Below are positions 27,042-38,879 of a stretch of DNA of 64,000 nucleotides, piece by piece. The translations under genes were made by a program, and so were the position numbers. The stretch is from an uncultured Draconibacterium sp. (GTDB taxonomy: Bacteria; Bacteroidota; Bacteroidia; Bacteroidales; Prolixibacteraceae), in contig NZ_CAJXTC010000019.1 in assembly GCF_913060805.1 (NCBI RefSeq), positions 1 to 64,000 of the forward strand, written 5' to 3'. The number at the start of each line of letters is the position of its first letter. Position 1 is the first letter of the stretch. The notes under the pieces were generated by a model. It was not told where the DNA came from. It did no database searches and worked only from the letters and a program-made list of their open reading frames with translations.

Positions 27042-27911
27042 TTAAAAAATCCATGTGTAACCAAACAGCAAAGCCACAACAATATGAACCAACATAATCA
27101 CCAGCATAATTAGGGCAAACGGAAGGTGTGCCACGTGCCAGTAGCGCATCAATTGTTGCATGGTTGAAAGCCACGCAATCCGGCGATTCATGATAATTTT
27201 TGACTTCAATATTTTTATTGCCTTCCGGTAATTTTTGCCTTTAAAGCCTTTCTCTTTCAGTTCTTTTCGCAATTCGGTAATTAACGACCGCTCAAAACGT
27301 AATCGATTTGCCAGTCGTTTCACGTAATTTCCTTCCTCTCGGTACGATTGTGTTTTTAATGCTGTATTTACTTTCTGTAAACCGGCTGACAGTGCCTCAT
27401 TCCCATTGCTGAATTGTGCCCAAAGTTCAGTTTCCATTTTGTTCAATTCGTTAAGGCTCATCTCCCGTCCTTCTATGGTGCGCGGAATTTGAAGATAGAT
27501 AACCCGGCCAATTACTCCGCTAATTACCACTGCCACCATACTCCAAAAACTTACAGCGACAATTCCTCCGAACTTAAATGAGGTGTGAAACAAGACCATG
27601 ATCGGTCCCAGTGTGCATAAAAAAATATGAAACTCAAGCCAGTATTTTAATACTCCCAGCCGCGAAAGGAACTTGAATCGTTTGCGCGCCATATAACCAA
27701 ACACGCCAACTACCATAAACGTAGCTCCGATAATTCCGAGTCCGTGACCGATTAATCCGGTTGGTCTCAACAATGCATCTTGTTCATGAAAATGTCGTTC
27801 ACCAATAGCTGACACGTAATAATCAGCTCCGTAAACAAGCAAAAAGACAAATACAAAAATTGTAATTGATACTAACGTTAGTAAATACAACGAATGCCAC
27901 AGCCGTCCCAT
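27042..27911 (-). CDS. Membrane b-type cytochrome-like protein, first gene of the multihaem operon
   Basis: 289 residues with about five transmembrane helices (near 8-30, 50-72, 88-108, 115-140 and 262-289). His residues within or beside helices could ligate b haems: F-H-I-F-L and L-F-H-T-S in the third helix, Y-W-H-V-A-H before the last, and L-V-H-I-V in it. A long charged cytoplasmic loop lies between helices 4 and 5. No CxxCH is present. It heads a six-gene operon with gaps or overlaps of under 20 bases, suggesting a quinone-linked or NAD(P)H-linked entry point for electrons. Haem binding is inferred. Confidence 0.7.
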   Translation of the reverse strand: MGRLWHSLYLLTLVSITIFVFVFLLVYGADYYVSAIGERHFHEQDALLRPTGLIGHGLGIIGATFMVVGVFGYMARKRFKFLSRLGVLKYWLEFHIFLCTLGPIMVLFHTSFKFGGIVAVSFWSMVAVVISGVIGRVIYLQIPRTIEGREMSLNELNKMETELWAQFSNGNEALSAGLQKVNTALKTQSYREEGNYVKRLANRLRFERSLITELRKELKEKGFKGKNYRKAIKILKSKIIMNRRIAWLSTMQQLMRYWHVAHLPFALIMLVIMLVHIVVALLFGYTWIF

Positions 27912-28232
27912 TTATCTTCCACAATTTAGGTTTGTTACTTAAAGCTATAACTAATTTCTCAATTGATATACGTTCGAAACAGGTAGAATAGTATTTTAAA
28001 CTGTCTCGAAATTAGAAAGTTACACTTTTGAGCTAATTTATTACAAACTATGGTGCATATTTTTACTGCACATTAGTTATCTGGCTTATTAACTGAGAAT
28101 TAAATTGAAGATTTGGCAACCAGCAATTTATAGCGGGTCTAAATTTTAATTGGGGGATCTCTAATATGTTATTGAAGAAAAGAGCTGTAACCGAGAAACG
28201 TAGCGATAGCCCCGATTATAAAACTTGTGAGA
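27912..28232. other. Upstream region of the multihaem operon
   Basis: No gene is seen. It is AT-rich, with a small inverted repeat GTGCA...TGCAC near 28054-28072. It must hold the minus-strand operon promoter, but I could not find a convincing TAnnTTTG box. Confidence 0.45.
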
Positions 28233-29516
28233 CTAATTTGAATTCGCAAGAATTTGTTCCAGATCATCCCACTGGATTTTTTGCAACTCTTGTATCATTG
28301 AGTCTTTAAATATGGTAAAGCGTTCCATATGCAAGGAATCTATAGGATCTACAGGATCTGCTTTCATTTTTAAAGGATCAATTGCCTTTCCATTCATGTG
28401 TACTCTAAAATCAAGATGCGGACCTGTTGCCAATCCCGTTGCTCCAACATAACCAATTTCATCGCCCTGCCGAACCCGAACTCCAGTTTTTATTCCTTTC
28501 GCAAATCCGGACAAATGCATGTATGTGGTAGTATAAGTATGGTTGTGCTTTATCTTAAGATAATTCCCTCCGCCACCTTTCTGGTAAGCTTTGGCAATAA
28601 CGGTACCATCGCCAATAGTCATAACCGGTGTTCCTTTTGGTGCCGCATAATCCACTCCATGGTGCGGACGACGAATACGCAAAACCGGATGCATCCGACC
28701 GTTTGAAAAACGCGAACTTATACGATAAAATTCCAAAGGAGCTTTTAAAAATTCCTTTCTCAAACTATTTCCTTTGTCGTCATAATAATCCCAGACAGTA
28801 TCCTGCTTGAACCAATACGCATAGTTGGGTTCACCGTAATGTTCGAATTCAACAGCATAAATGTTACCAATGCCAACAGATACCGAATCAACATATTTTT
28901 CATCATAAATTAAGCGATAACGATCACCTTTTTGAATTCCAAAAAAGTCGATAGTCCAGGCGTATATTTTAGACAGTTCAAGAGAGAGAACAGGATCTTG
29001 TCCGTTATCTATCATTGCGTTCCACAACGACGATTCGACAACACCTTGTGCAGTTCGTTGCCGGGTTTTAACTTCATTTTCGCCCTGGTAAATTCCCAAT
29101 GTATCGGTTAACTCGAACACCGTATATTCAACCGGCGAGTTTTCGTAAACAAAATATTTGGCTACAGGAATTGAATCGCGTGTTGAAAGAATGCAGAAAT
29201 TTTCGCCGCTTTTAATTTTACGCACGTCAAAAACGTCTTTTGATTTTCGGGCAATTTTATCGATGGTGCCCATGCCCACACCACGCGCATTTAAAATCTG
29301 GCTGAGGTACTGGTTGTTCTTTACTTTGCCCATTTCAAGCGAAAAAGAATCAACCGGAAGGCCGTATTTTAATACCGGCATCTTCACTTCAACAACGGTA
29401 TCTAACACCGGTGCTTCCTCCTGTTGAACTTTTTTTGGTGCACACGAAAACAACTGACTCAGTGCAACTACGAGTCCCATCCCCACAACTATCGATCTCA
29501 ATTTCCTCATCTTCAA
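28233..29516 (-). CDS. M23 family metallopeptidase lipoprotein
   Basis: Probable peptidoglycan endopeptidase or cell-wall regulator, 427 residues. The signal has a lipobox-like SC (LSQLFSC, C25). The C-terminal LytM domain shows H-H-G-V-D-Y for the first zinc ligands and G-L-A-T-G-P-H-L-D-F. The last motif is H-L-D where classical LytM enzymes have H-L-H, so a zinc ligand is replaced by Asp. The N-terminal 250 residues form a LysM-less helical/beta region (Y-L-S-Q-I-L-N-A-R-G-V-G) as in Bacteroidota envelope M23 proteins. It is transcribed alone on the minus strand. Confidence 0.88.
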   Translation of the reverse strand: MKMRKLRSIVVGMGLVVALSQLFSCAPKKVQQEEAPVLDTVVEVKMPVLKYGLPVDSFSLEMGKVKNNQYLSQILNARGVGMGTIDKIARKSKDVFDVRKIKSGENFCILSTRDSIPVAKYFVYENSPVEYTVFELTDTLGIYQGENEVKTRQRTAQGVVESSLWNAMIDNGQDPVLSLELSKIYAWTIDFFGIQKGDRYRLIYDEKYVDSVSVGIGNIYAVEFEHYGEPNYAYWFKQDTVWDYYDDKGNSLRKEFLKAPLEFYRISSRFSNGRMHPVLRIRRPHHGVDYAAPKGTPVMTIGDGTVIAKAYQKGGGGNYLKIKHNHTYTTTYMHLSGFAKGIKTGVRVRQGDEIGYVGATGLATGPHLDFRVHMNGKAIDPLKMKADPVDPIDSLHMERFTIFKDSMIQELQKIQWDDLEQILANSN

Positions 29517-29626
29517 ATTTTATTAAACGCAAAAATAAGAAAACTGAATAGATAACAAGATTAGTATGTATTTATTTAAAAAATTGAATTTTTAGGGAAG
29601 AAAAAAATTAGTGCAAAGAGCAAAGT

Positions 29627-30505
29627 TTACAGTTTTAACTTGTCAAAGCCCTGACCATAAACGCCCATCACGCTGCCCATTGAAATAAACGCATCCGGAT
29701 CGATTTGTTTGATCTTACGAAAAATAGCACCCGTTTCCTTTTTACGAACAACCGACATTACAATTTTTGTTTCCTTTTTGGTATACCATCCCGAACCATC
29801 GAGCAAGGTAACACCACGATAAAGATCCTTCCCGATATATTCAGCAATTTGTTCGTATTCGGTTGAAATGATAAACATTTGCGCCGAACGGTTGGCACCA
29901 CTTAAAAACGAATCGAGCGCGTACGACACTACCCACATCATTACGTAACCGTAAACCAGCTTTTCAACCGATTGAAAAACAAAATACACCGACGCAATAA
30001 TTACCACATCGCAAAGCATAATAACGCGGCCCGGACTAACATTTCGATATTTATTAACGATCATGGCAATAATATCCGTTCCGCCGGTGCTGCCACCACG
30101 CGAAAAAACAATGCCTAAACCAACACCGCTAATCATACCTCCGAGCACAGCCGACAGAAACATGTCATCAACCAGCGGTTCAGACAGAATATCCTGGAAC
30201 ACCCCAAAAAATGTAGAAACAACGACAATACTGTAGATTGTTTTTACACCAAAATTGGCGCCCAAAAACTTAATGGCAATCAACACCAATACAATGTTTA
30301 TTGAGAAATAAGTGAGACTGACCGGAATTTTGGTGGCGTAAAATACCACCGCGGCCACACCACTAATTCCACCACCGGCTATCTCTGCAGGAATAACAAA
30401 CATCGTCCATGCCATTGAAAAAAGAAACAATCCAAATGTCATGATCCCGTAATCCTGAATAATTTTAATCAGGTTCCTGTGTGTTGCAAAAAGTTTTGTA
30501 AACAT
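29627..30505 (-). CDS. YitT family membrane protein
   Basis: 292 residues: five or six transmembrane helices (DUF161) followed by a soluble C-terminal DUF2179 domain (about 215-290, with F-I-I-S-T-E-Y). Family hallmarks are IPAEIAGGGISGVA near the N-terminus and SRGGSTGGTDIIA in the middle. Transport function in this family is not established. It sits alone between the M23 peptidase and leuS. Confidence 0.9.
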   Translation of the reverse strand: MFTKLFATHRNLIKIIQDYGIMTFGLFLFSMAWTMFVIPAEIAGGGISGVAAVVFYATKIPVSLTYFSINIVLVLIAIKFLGANFGVKTIYSIVVVSTFFGVFQDILSEPLVDDMFLSAVLGGMISGVGLGIVFSRGGSTGGTDIIAMIVNKYRNVSPGRVIMLCDVVIIASVYFVFQSVEKLVYGYVMMWVVSYALDSFLSGANRSAQMFIISTEYEQIAEYIGKDLYRGVTLLDGSGWYTKKETKIVMSVVRKKETGAIFRKIKQIDPDAFISMGSVMGVYGQGFDKLKL

Positions 30506-30602
30506 CTCAGCAATTTTTGTGGTTTAAAAATCGCGCAAATGAACAAAGCCTTTACTGAAAAAATTGTGATGATTGTCAGGGATTTGCGAAATAATATAGA
30601 AT

Positions 30603-30638
30603 TAAAAAACGAAAGGGCAACCGTACGATTGCCCTTCC
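30603..30638 (-). terminator. Intrinsic terminator of leuS
   Basis: Read on the minus strand, AAGGGCAA / TTGCCCTT forms the stem with an 8-base loop, followed by T-rich sequence, 35 bases after the leuS stop. Confidence 0.88.
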
Positions 30639-30671
30639 AAATATCTCTTTAAATACGTAATCAGAAAATTA

Positions 30672-33323
30672 CTATCCAATTGCTATATTAATAATCTTTT
30701 TCGGTACAAAAATAAATTTTCGAACGGTTTTTCCTTCCATCCACCTGGCAGCACGCTCGTCGGCAAGCACTGTCTTTTCAATCTCGTCTTTTGGCATATC
30801 CAAAGGTAACTCAATTTTAAAACGCATTTTACCGTTAAACGACACCGGATATTCGTGTGAATCTTCAGTCAGTAAACTCTGATCGACTGCCGGCCAGGCT
30901 TCGTAAGCCAAAGTTTCCTTGTTTCCATACATCGACCACAATTCCTCAGCCATGTGAGGCGCGTAAGGTGCCAGTATTTTGGCAAAAGTTTCAGCCGTTT
31001 GTTTGGTAACTTTTCCCTTTTTAATGGCCAGGTTATTGAATACCATCAACGCCGAAATTCCGGTATTGAACTTCAGGTTTTCAATATCGTGCTCTACTTT
31101 TTGTATGGTTTGATGCAGCAATTTTGCCACGTCTTTATCTTCTTCCCCATCAACAATTTTATCCATATCGGCAAAGAAACGGTAAGCGCGTGCCAGGAAG
31201 TTGAAAACTCCTTTCACACCGTTTTCGGCCCATGGTTTACGCTCATCAAGCGGCCCCATAAACATCTCGTACAAACGCAATGAGTCGGCACCGTAATGTT
31301 CGATCACATCATCAGGATTCACCACATTCTTCAGCGACTTCGACATTTTTGCTACGATCTGTCTCAGCTCCTCCCCTGTTTCTGTGTGGAAATATTTGCC
31401 GTCTTTTTCCTCTACCAAATCAGAAGCTACTTTCGCTCCTGTTGAAGTTTCGTAGGCAAAAGCCAGAATCATTCCCTGGTTAAACAGTTTTTGGAATGGC
31501 TCTTCGGTTGAAACAACGCCTAAATCGAACAACACTTTGTGCCAGAAACGCGAGTACAACAAGTGCAGAACAGCGTGCTCGGCACCTCCAACATACAAGT
31601 CAACAGGCATCCAGTATTGTTCCTTTTTCACATCAAAAATGCTGTCTTCGTTATTCGGATCGATGTAGCGCAAGTAGTACCAGCACGATCCCGCCCACTG
31701 TGGCATGGTGTTGGTTTCGCGACGACCTTTACGTCCGTTTTTATCGGTAACCATCAACCAGTCTTCGGCGTTTGCCAAAGGCGACTCACCGGTTTCACTT
31801 GGTGTGTATTCTTCCAGATTTGGCAATTGTAAAGGCAGATTTTCATCTTCTACCAAAGTAACTTCGCCATCTTCCCAGTGAATTACAGGGAAAGGCTCGC
31901 CCCAGTATCGCTGGCGGCTGAACAGCCAGTCGCGCAGTTTAAAGTTAACTGTTGCTTTACCAATTCCTTTTCCTTCCAACCACTCAACAACTTGTTGAAT
32001 ACCTGCAGCTTTATTTAGTCCGTTGATATCTAATCCTGTTTCATCACTCGATGAGTTGATGTATGCACCATCTTCTGTCCAGCAAGCATCGCCAGCTAAA
32101 ATCTCATCGCGGTTCTCAGCATCTTTTGGATCAAGGATACAGTTGATTTGAATATCGAATTCTTTAGCAAACTCAAAGTCACGGGTATCGTGTGCCGGAA
32201 CTGCCATAATCGCTCCTGTTCCGTAGCCCATCAACACATAGTCGGCTACCCAAATCGGAATCAACTGCTTGTTCACCGGATTCACAGCATAACGACCGGT
32301 AAATACACCGGTTTTTTCTTTTGCTAAATCCGTACGATCCAAATCCGATTTTAAAGCCGCAGCTTTTATATAAGCATCAACTGCTTCTTTCTTGTCTTCA
32401 GTAACAATTTCATTTACCAATTCGTGTTCAGGAGCAATTACCATGTAAGTTGCACCAAACAAAGTATCAGGGCGAGTAGTATAAACACGTAAGTTTTTAT
32501 CTAATCCGTCGATAGAAAAATCCACCTCAGCACCGGTTGATTTACCGATCCAGTTACGCTGCATGTCTTTTACACCTTCCGGCCAATCCAGCTTTTCAAG
32601 GCCACTCAGCAATCTTTCGCCATAATGAGGAATACGCAGCAACCATTGTTTCAGGTTTTTGCGAATTACGGTGTTACCACATTTTTCGTGCGAACCATCG
32701 GTCAGCACCTCTTCGTTGGCACAAACTGTTTTACACGAGTTACACCACCAAACCTGTGCGTTGTCGTAGTAAGCCAGGCGTTTTTCGCCAATGTATGTTT
32801 TTACAGCCTCTTCGCCTTTTGCTTTTACATCTTCAGGAATAACCAACTCCGAAATTGGTCGTCCTTTTTGTTGCTCTTCATCAAAATAGGTGTCGTATAA
32901 TTTTTTGAAGATCCACTGAGTCCACTTAAAATATTTCGGATCAGTAGTGTTTATCTCGCGGTCCCAGTCGTAGCTCAAGCCAATAGCTTTAATCTGGCGA
33001 CGGAAATTATCGCAGTTTTTCTGAGTGGTAATTGCCGGGTGCGTCCCCGTTTGCATGGCGTACTGTTCAGCAGGCAAACCAAACGCATCGTAGCCCATCG
33101 GATGCAACACATTAAAGCCTTTCATACGTTTGTAACGGCTTAAAATATCGGTTGCAGTATACCCCTCGGGGTGACCAACATGTAGCCCCGCTCCCGATGG
33201 ATACGGGAACATATCGAGTATGTAATATTTTGGTTTTGAGTAGTCGTCGTTGGTTTTAAACGTTTTGTTTTCCTCCCAGTACTTTTGCCATTTCGGCTCT
33301 ATTTCTGCGAATTTATATTCCAT
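30672..33323 (-). CDS. leuS: Leucyl-tRNA synthetase
   Basis: Charges tRNA-Leu. The class I signatures are H-V-G-H (in [16 protein letters not shown], near residue 45) and K-M-S-K-S ([10 protein letters not shown], about 650). The CP1 editing domain lies between, with T-T-R-P-D-T-L-F and H-D-T-R-D, and a zinc-type cysteine group ([10 protein letters not shown]) is present near residue 195. The length of 883 residues is normal. The start ATG lies about 30 bases downstream of a good -7 box. Confidence 0.98.
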   Translation of the reverse strand: MEYKFAEIEPKWQKYWEENKTFKTNDDYSKPKYYILDMFPYPSGAGLHVGHPEGYTATDILSRYKRMKGFNVLHPMGYDAFGLPAEQYAMQTGTHPAITTQKNCDNFRRQIKAIGLSYDWDREINTTDPKYFKWTQWIFKKLYDTYFDEEQQKGRPISELVIPEDVKAKGEEAVKTYIGEKRLAYYDNAQVWWCNSCKTVCANEEVLTDGSHEKCGNTVIRKNLKQWLLRIPHYGERLLSGLEKLDWPEGVKDMQRNWIGKSTGAEVDFSIDGLDKNLRVYTTRPDTLFGATYMVIAPEHELVNEIVTEDKKEAVDAYIKAAALKSDLDRTDLAKEKTGVFTGRYAVNPVNKQLIPIWVADYVLMGYGTGAIMAVPAHDTRDFEFAKEFDIQINCILDPKDAENRDEILAGDACWTEDGAYINSSSDETGLDINGLNKAAGIQQVVEWLEGKGIGKATVNFKLRDWLFSRQRYWGEPFPVIHWEDGEVTLVEDENLPLQLPNLEEYTPSETGESPLANAEDWLMVTDKNGRKGRRETNTMPQWAGSCWYYLRYIDPNNEDSIFDVKKEQYWMPVDLYVGGAEHAVLHLLYSRFWHKVLFDLGVVSTEEPFQKLFNQGMILAFAYETSTGAKVASDLVEEKDGKYFHTETGEELRQIVAKMSKSLKNVVNPDDVIEHYGADSLRLYEMFMGPLDERKPWAENGVKGVFNFLARAYRFFADMDKIVDGEEDKDVAKLLHQTIQKVEHDIENLKFNTGISALMVFNNLAIKKGKVTKQTAETFAKILAPYAPHMAEELWSMYGNKETLAYEAWPAVDQSLLTEDSHEYPVSFNGKMRFKIELPLDMPKDEIEKTVLADERAARWMEGKTVRKFIFVPKKIINIAIG

Positions 33324-33357
33324 TTTCTTACTTAATAAGATTCTGATTTTAAAGGCG

Positions 33358-33365
33358 CAAAGATA
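33358..33365 (-). promoter_or_regulatory. Candidate -7 box of leuS
   Basis: Reads TATCTTTG on the minus strand, a perfect TAnnTTTG, 35 bases before the leuS ATG. No clear -33 TTTG at the expected distance. Confidence 0.5.
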
Positions 33366-33526
33366 AAATTTTTGTTGGATGTATCAGGTGATTTTACACA
33401 TTCAAAATAAATCAGATGAAAATGTTTGAGTTTACAACTAATTAGCCAACATAGCTAACAGACTAACATTTTGAGCATTAATTAATATGCTGAAAAGCAA
33501 TAAGATAACTTCTGGCTTTTTCGTAA

Positions 33527-34912
<1,386 letters not shown>

Positions 34913-34938
34913 TTACTAACCAATAATTTATATTCGAT

Positions 34939-34966
34939 CCGGCCTGAATGTTCAGGCCGGTTTTTT
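34939..34966 (+). terminator. Intrinsic terminator of gdhA
   Basis: CCGGCCTGAA / TTCAGGCCGG perfect stem with a 2-base spacer and TTTTTT, 27 bases after the stop. Confidence 0.95.
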
Positions 34967-35050
34967 CATGCAAAAACTTCACAAATAATTAGCTTTTGCT
35001 TTACACATAATTCATTACTGCACAGCATATTTGTAGCACACACTTGAATT

Positions 35051-35902
35051 ATGGCAAAGCAAGTAAGAAAACCTGACATTGTTGTTGTTTCCGATTTTCA
35101 CCTCGCTACACATGCCTGCAAAGCTGCAGAAATCCACAAATACCTAAAATCCATCCTTCCGAAACAGTTAATTCTGAACGGTGATATTATCGATGCCTGG
35201 AGATTTTCGCGGAACTACTTCCCTAAAGCCCATTTAAAAGTGGTGCGCCAACTGATAAAAATGATGGAGAAAGGAACCGAAGTGGTTTATATAACCGGCA
35301 ACCACGATGAGTTTTTACGTGAACTGGGAAACACAACCATGGGGAAACTCCGGATAGTTGACCAAATTACCCTCCATCTGAACAACCAGAAAACACTGAT
35401 TTTTCATGGCGACCTCATCGATTCGGTTATTCACAAAGCCAAGTGGCTGGCCAAGGTTGGAGCAGCGGCATATGGTTTTGTTTCGTTATTTAATCAGCTC
35501 CTGAACTTTGTTCTAAAGAGGTTACATATCGACGACATTGTACTTTACAAGTGGTTAAAGCAATTGTTTGGAGCACCAAATACCGATAAATCGAGATTTG
35601 AAACCAAGCTGGCAAAACTAGCCTACGATAAAAATGTAGATCTGATAATTTGCGGGCACACCCACCGTGCAGTCGATAAAATGCTCCGTTACAATAATCG
35701 TTCTATTCGTTACATTAACACGGGCGACTGGGTAGAAAATTTTACTGCTGCGGAATTTGAAAACGGCACCTGGAATTTGTGTAATTATGCAGCAACTTTT
35801 AAAGCTGTTGAGACTAACGATACTGAACCTGAAGACCTTGTGATTCCGACAAAAAAAGAACTTTACGCCACACTTTTTAATCAACTTGTATTTCATAACT
35901 AA
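35051..35902 (+). CDS. Metallophosphoesterase, LpxH-like UDP-2,3-diacylglucosamine diphosphatase family
   Basis: 283 residues. The calcineurin-type metal motifs are complete and in order: D-F-H (VVSDFHLAT), G-D-I-I-D, G-N-H-D-E, H-G-D-L-I-D and G-H-T-H-R. The pattern D-x-W-R-F after G-D-I-I-D fits the LpxH/LpxG-like branch acting on lipid A precursors, but paralogues of other function are common in Bacteroidota, so no gene symbol is given. Stands alone after gdhA. Confidence 0.85.
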   Translation: MAKQVRKPDIVVVSDFHLATHACKAAEIHKYLKSILPKQLILNGDIIDAWRFSRNYFPKAHLKVVRQLIKMMEKGTEVVYITGNHDEFLRELGNTTMGKLRIVDQITLHLNNQKTLIFHGDLIDSVIHKAKWLAKVGAAAYGFVSLFNQLLNFVLKRLHIDDIVLYKWLKQLFGAPNTDKSRFETKLAKLAYDKNVDLIICGHTHRAVDKMLRYNNRSIRYINTGDWVENFTAAEFENGTWNLCNYAATFKAVETNDTEPEDLVIPTKKELYATLFNQLVFHN

Positions 35903-35982
35903 TCTCCCGCCGAAAGAAGGCATCGGGGCATAATTTTTGTTGTACTGCGCCCAATTAACAAATTTGCAATAAATTGTTTCCT

Positions 35983-38385
35983 GTGATAAAATTCAAACTA
36001 ACTGTTTTTATACTTCTGCTTTCTTTTTCCGCGGTATATGCTCAATCTTATGTACGCGTATTAAATGCGAAAACCGGTTCGCCAATTGAGCATGCCATGC
36101 TTATTTCTGAAAACTTTATTACACAAACCGATGATAACGGGAAGGCCAATTTGGAAGGTTTTAAGCCAAATGAAAAAATACTTTTCAAACATTCATCGTA
36201 CATATCGTATGTAAGTACCCGCCAAAAAATTGAAAACCAAAGCAGCACGGTATTGTTGGTTGAAAGTCCGGTTCGGTTAGATGAAGTGGTTGTTTCGGTT
36301 AACCGCTGGAAACAGTCGAAAACAGAGATTCCGCACACGATAAAATCGATACAGCCGGAAGAAATAATGCATTACAATCCGCAAACCACTGCCGACATGC
36401 TCGGTACCGAAAGTGGTATTTTTATCCAGAAAAGCCAGATGGGTGGCGGCAGCCCGATGATTCGTGGATTTGCTGCCAACCGCGTACTGATTATGGTTGA
36501 CGGAATCAGGATGAACAACGCCATCTACCGCAGCGGAAACCTGCAAAACGTAATTTCTGTTGATGCGCAAAGCCTGCAAAATACCGAAGTTATTTTCGGT
36601 CCGGGTTCGGTAATTTATGGAAGCGACGCGCTGGGTGGCGTAATGAGTTTTAACACCCTTTCGCCCAAACTTTCTACAAACGATAATTTTGAGACTTTTG
36701 GAAAAGTATACGGGCGCTACTCAAGTGCCAACTTCGAAAAAACCGGCCATTTCTCGTACAATTTCGGTGGAAAAAAATGGGCATCGGTAATTAGCGCCAC
36801 TTTTACCGATTTTGATGATCTGACCATGGGAACTTCCGGCCCCGACGAATATTTACGTCGTGAATATGTGAAAGATGCAGCGTATTCCGGAGAAGATCAG
36901 ATTGTGCAAAACAGCAACGACCGTAAACAAATATACACGGGTTATAACCAGTTTAACTTGTTGGGCAAACTGCGTTACAGACCAAATGAAGCTGTTGATA
37001 TTGTGTTGAGTGCTCAGCACTCGCAAACCGGCGATATTCCGCGTTACGACAGGTTAATTGAATACAAGGGTGATGAGCTAAAATATGCCGAATGGTATTA
37101 CGGTCCGCAGGAATGGACGCTTGTATCGGGGCGACTGCAATGGGAAAAAGAAATGTTGTTGTTCAATAAAGCGAACTTGTTGTTGGGCTATCAGGATTAC
37201 GCCGAGAGCCGCCACGACCGCAAACGGAATAACGACATACTGCGCAACCGTACCGAGAATGTAAATGTATATTCGGTCAATCTCGATTTTGGAAAAAATA
37301 TCGATAAAAAGAGTGATCTGTTTTACGGGTTGGAAGGCTATTTTAACAAAGTCGGTTCAACCGGATTTTCCGAAGATCTGATTTCGGGCGAGCAGGAAGA
37401 TATTGCTCCGCGTTATCCCGACGATTCGAAATATTCGAGTCTGGCTGCTTATTACTCGTTTAAATATGCCATCAGCCCAAAAATTATTTTCCAAATGGGA
37501 TCGCGTTTTACCTATACACATTTGGAAGGCGAATTCGACACCGATTATTATCAGTTTCCTTTCGATGGTTTCAATATGAACAATTCGGCATTTAACGGCA
37601 ACCTGGGACTTGTTTGGCACCCAACTACCGACTGGCAGATCAATATTCACGGCTCCACCGGTTTTCGCTCGCCCAATATTGATGATGTTGCCAAAGTTTT
37701 CGATTCGGAACCCGGAACAGTTGTGGTTCCCAATCCCGACCTGAAACCGGAATATGCCCGAAACCTGGAGATAAGCATCATCCGCTCGTACCAAAATAAG
37801 GTTAAAGTTGAACTCACCGGTTTTTACACCTGGTTAAAAGATGCCATGGTTCGGCGTGCTTTCGATGGATTGGGACAGGACTCTCTTTTATACGATGGCG
37901 AAATGAGCCGCGTGGAAGCATTGGTGAATGCCGAGTCGGCAACAATTTACGGAACAACCGTGAATGTAGATTACCTGTTTAATAACCAGTGGCGCACCCG
38001 CCACGATATTACCATTACAAAAGGAGAAGATTCGGAAGGATTGCCCATGCGGCATGTGCCGCCGGTATTTGGTTCGTCGCACATTATTTTCGAAGGGCCA
38101 AAATTGTACCTCGATTTTTATGTAAACTACAATGGCAAACTTAATTTCGAGGACCTCGCGCCCGACGAACAAGACAAACCACATTTGTATGTTCCCGATG
38201 AAAACGGCAACCCGTATTCGCCATCGTGGTGGACCGCCAATATAAAATCGAACTACCAATTGAATTCGAACCTGACGCTGAGCGGCGGAATAGAAAATAT
38301 ATTTAACAAACGCTATCGCCCTTATTCTTCAGGGGTTGTATCGGCCGGAACAAACTTCGTTATTTCAGCATTATTTAAATTTTAG
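35983..38385 (+). CDS. TonB-dependent outer-membrane receptor, haem/iron type
   Basis: About 800 residues. A GTG at 35983 begins a good signal peptide (IKFKLTVFILLLSFSAVYAQ); a TTG at 35974 is an alternative start, and neither has a clear ribosome-binding site. A carboxypeptidase-regulatory-like domain (about 22-100) is followed by the plug (M-I-R-G-F-A-A-N-R-V-L-I-M-V-D-G, then GPGSVIYGSDALGGVM) and a 22-strand-type barrel that ends in aromatic residues (F-V-I-S-A-L-F-K-F). The plug motif resembles haemoglobin/transferrin-type receptors. No SusD partner is nearby, so iron or haem uptake is more likely than glycan uptake; this is inferred. Confidence 0.88.
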   Translation: MIKFKLTVFILLLSFSAVYAQSYVRVLNAKTGSPIEHAMLISENFITQTDDNGKANLEGFKPNEKILFKHSSYISYVSTRQKIENQSSTVLLVESPVRLDEVVVSVNRWKQSKTEIPHTIKSIQPEEIMHYNPQTTADMLGTESGIFIQKSQMGGGSPMIRGFAANRVLIMVDGIRMNNAIYRSGNLQNVISVDAQSLQNTEVIFGPGSVIYGSDALGGVMSFNTLSPKLSTNDNFETFGKVYGRYSSANFEKTGHFSYNFGGKKWASVISATFTDFDDLTMGTSGPDEYLRREYVKDAAYSGEDQIVQNSNDRKQIYTGYNQFNLLGKLRYRPNEAVDIVLSAQHSQTGDIPRYDRLIEYKGDELKYAEWYYGPQEWTLVSGRLQWEKEMLLFNKANLLLGYQDYAESRHDRKRNNDILRNRTENVNVYSVNLDFGKNIDKKSDLFYGLEGYFNKVGSTGFSEDLISGEQEDIAPRYPDDSKYSSLAAYYSFKYAISPKIIFQMGSRFTYTHLEGEFDTDYYQFPFDGFNMNNSAFNGNLGLVWHPTTDWQINIHGSTGFRSPNIDDVAKVFDSEPGTVVVPNPDLKPEYARNLEISIIRSYQNKVKVELTGFYTWLKDAMVRRAFDGLGQDSLLYDGEMSRVEALVNAESATIYGTTVNVDYLFNNQWRTRHDITITKGEDSEGLPMRHVPPVFGSSHIIFEGPKLYLDFYVNYNGKLNFEDLAPDEQDKPHLYVPDENGNPYSPSWWTANIKSNYQLNSNLTLSGGIENIFNKRYRPYSSGVVSAGTNFVISALFKF

Positions 38386-38879
38386 ATGCGGTTAGCTTTA
38401 CTTTTCATCGATTAAAATTTTAACATTTCCTAAACTCACTGACAGTCTGCAACTTTCGATTTCTTTTTAATACAAAAGAAAATTTACCATACTAAAAATA
38501 CGCAACTGCCGTTTTTACACAGAAGGCAGAAAACAATCTACGAGAGAAGATTTTATTTATTTAATTCGGTATTGCCTTCAAAGAGGGACGCCAGGCGTCC
38601 CTCTTTTTTATTCTCAAAAAAACACGAATAATATTTATACCCATCCTCTTATCCTTCCCTGCTTGCAAGGAAGGACGATTAGTTTGTGGTTCAAAAAATA
38701 TACTCTAATCTCTGCAAGTCTCTATTGTTTTTGGAGGCCAATCGTCTCTCCTTTCATGAAGGGAGAGACAGGAGAGAGGGTAAGTTCACCAACTCCTCTC
38801 ACTGGGAGTAATTCTCCGGAAATGAGTTTTTGCTAAACAAATTCTCTAAAAATCAGTTCTTCGTTATAACTATTTTAGC
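38386..38879. other. Intergenic region with hairpins
   Basis: No gene is seen. After the terminator at 38581 there are two C/T- and G/A-rich hairpins with similar layout: CCTTCCCTGC...GGAAGGACGATTAG (about 38655-38685) and CGTCTCTCC...GGGAGAGAC (about 38744-38770). They resemble the non-coding hairpins at 4868-5010. Confidence 0.5.
38581..38611 (+). terminator. Intrinsic terminator downstream of the TonB receptor
   Basis: AAGAGGGACG / CGTCCCTCTT stem with loop CCAG followed by a T-run; almost 200 bases after the receptor stop. Confidence 0.85.
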
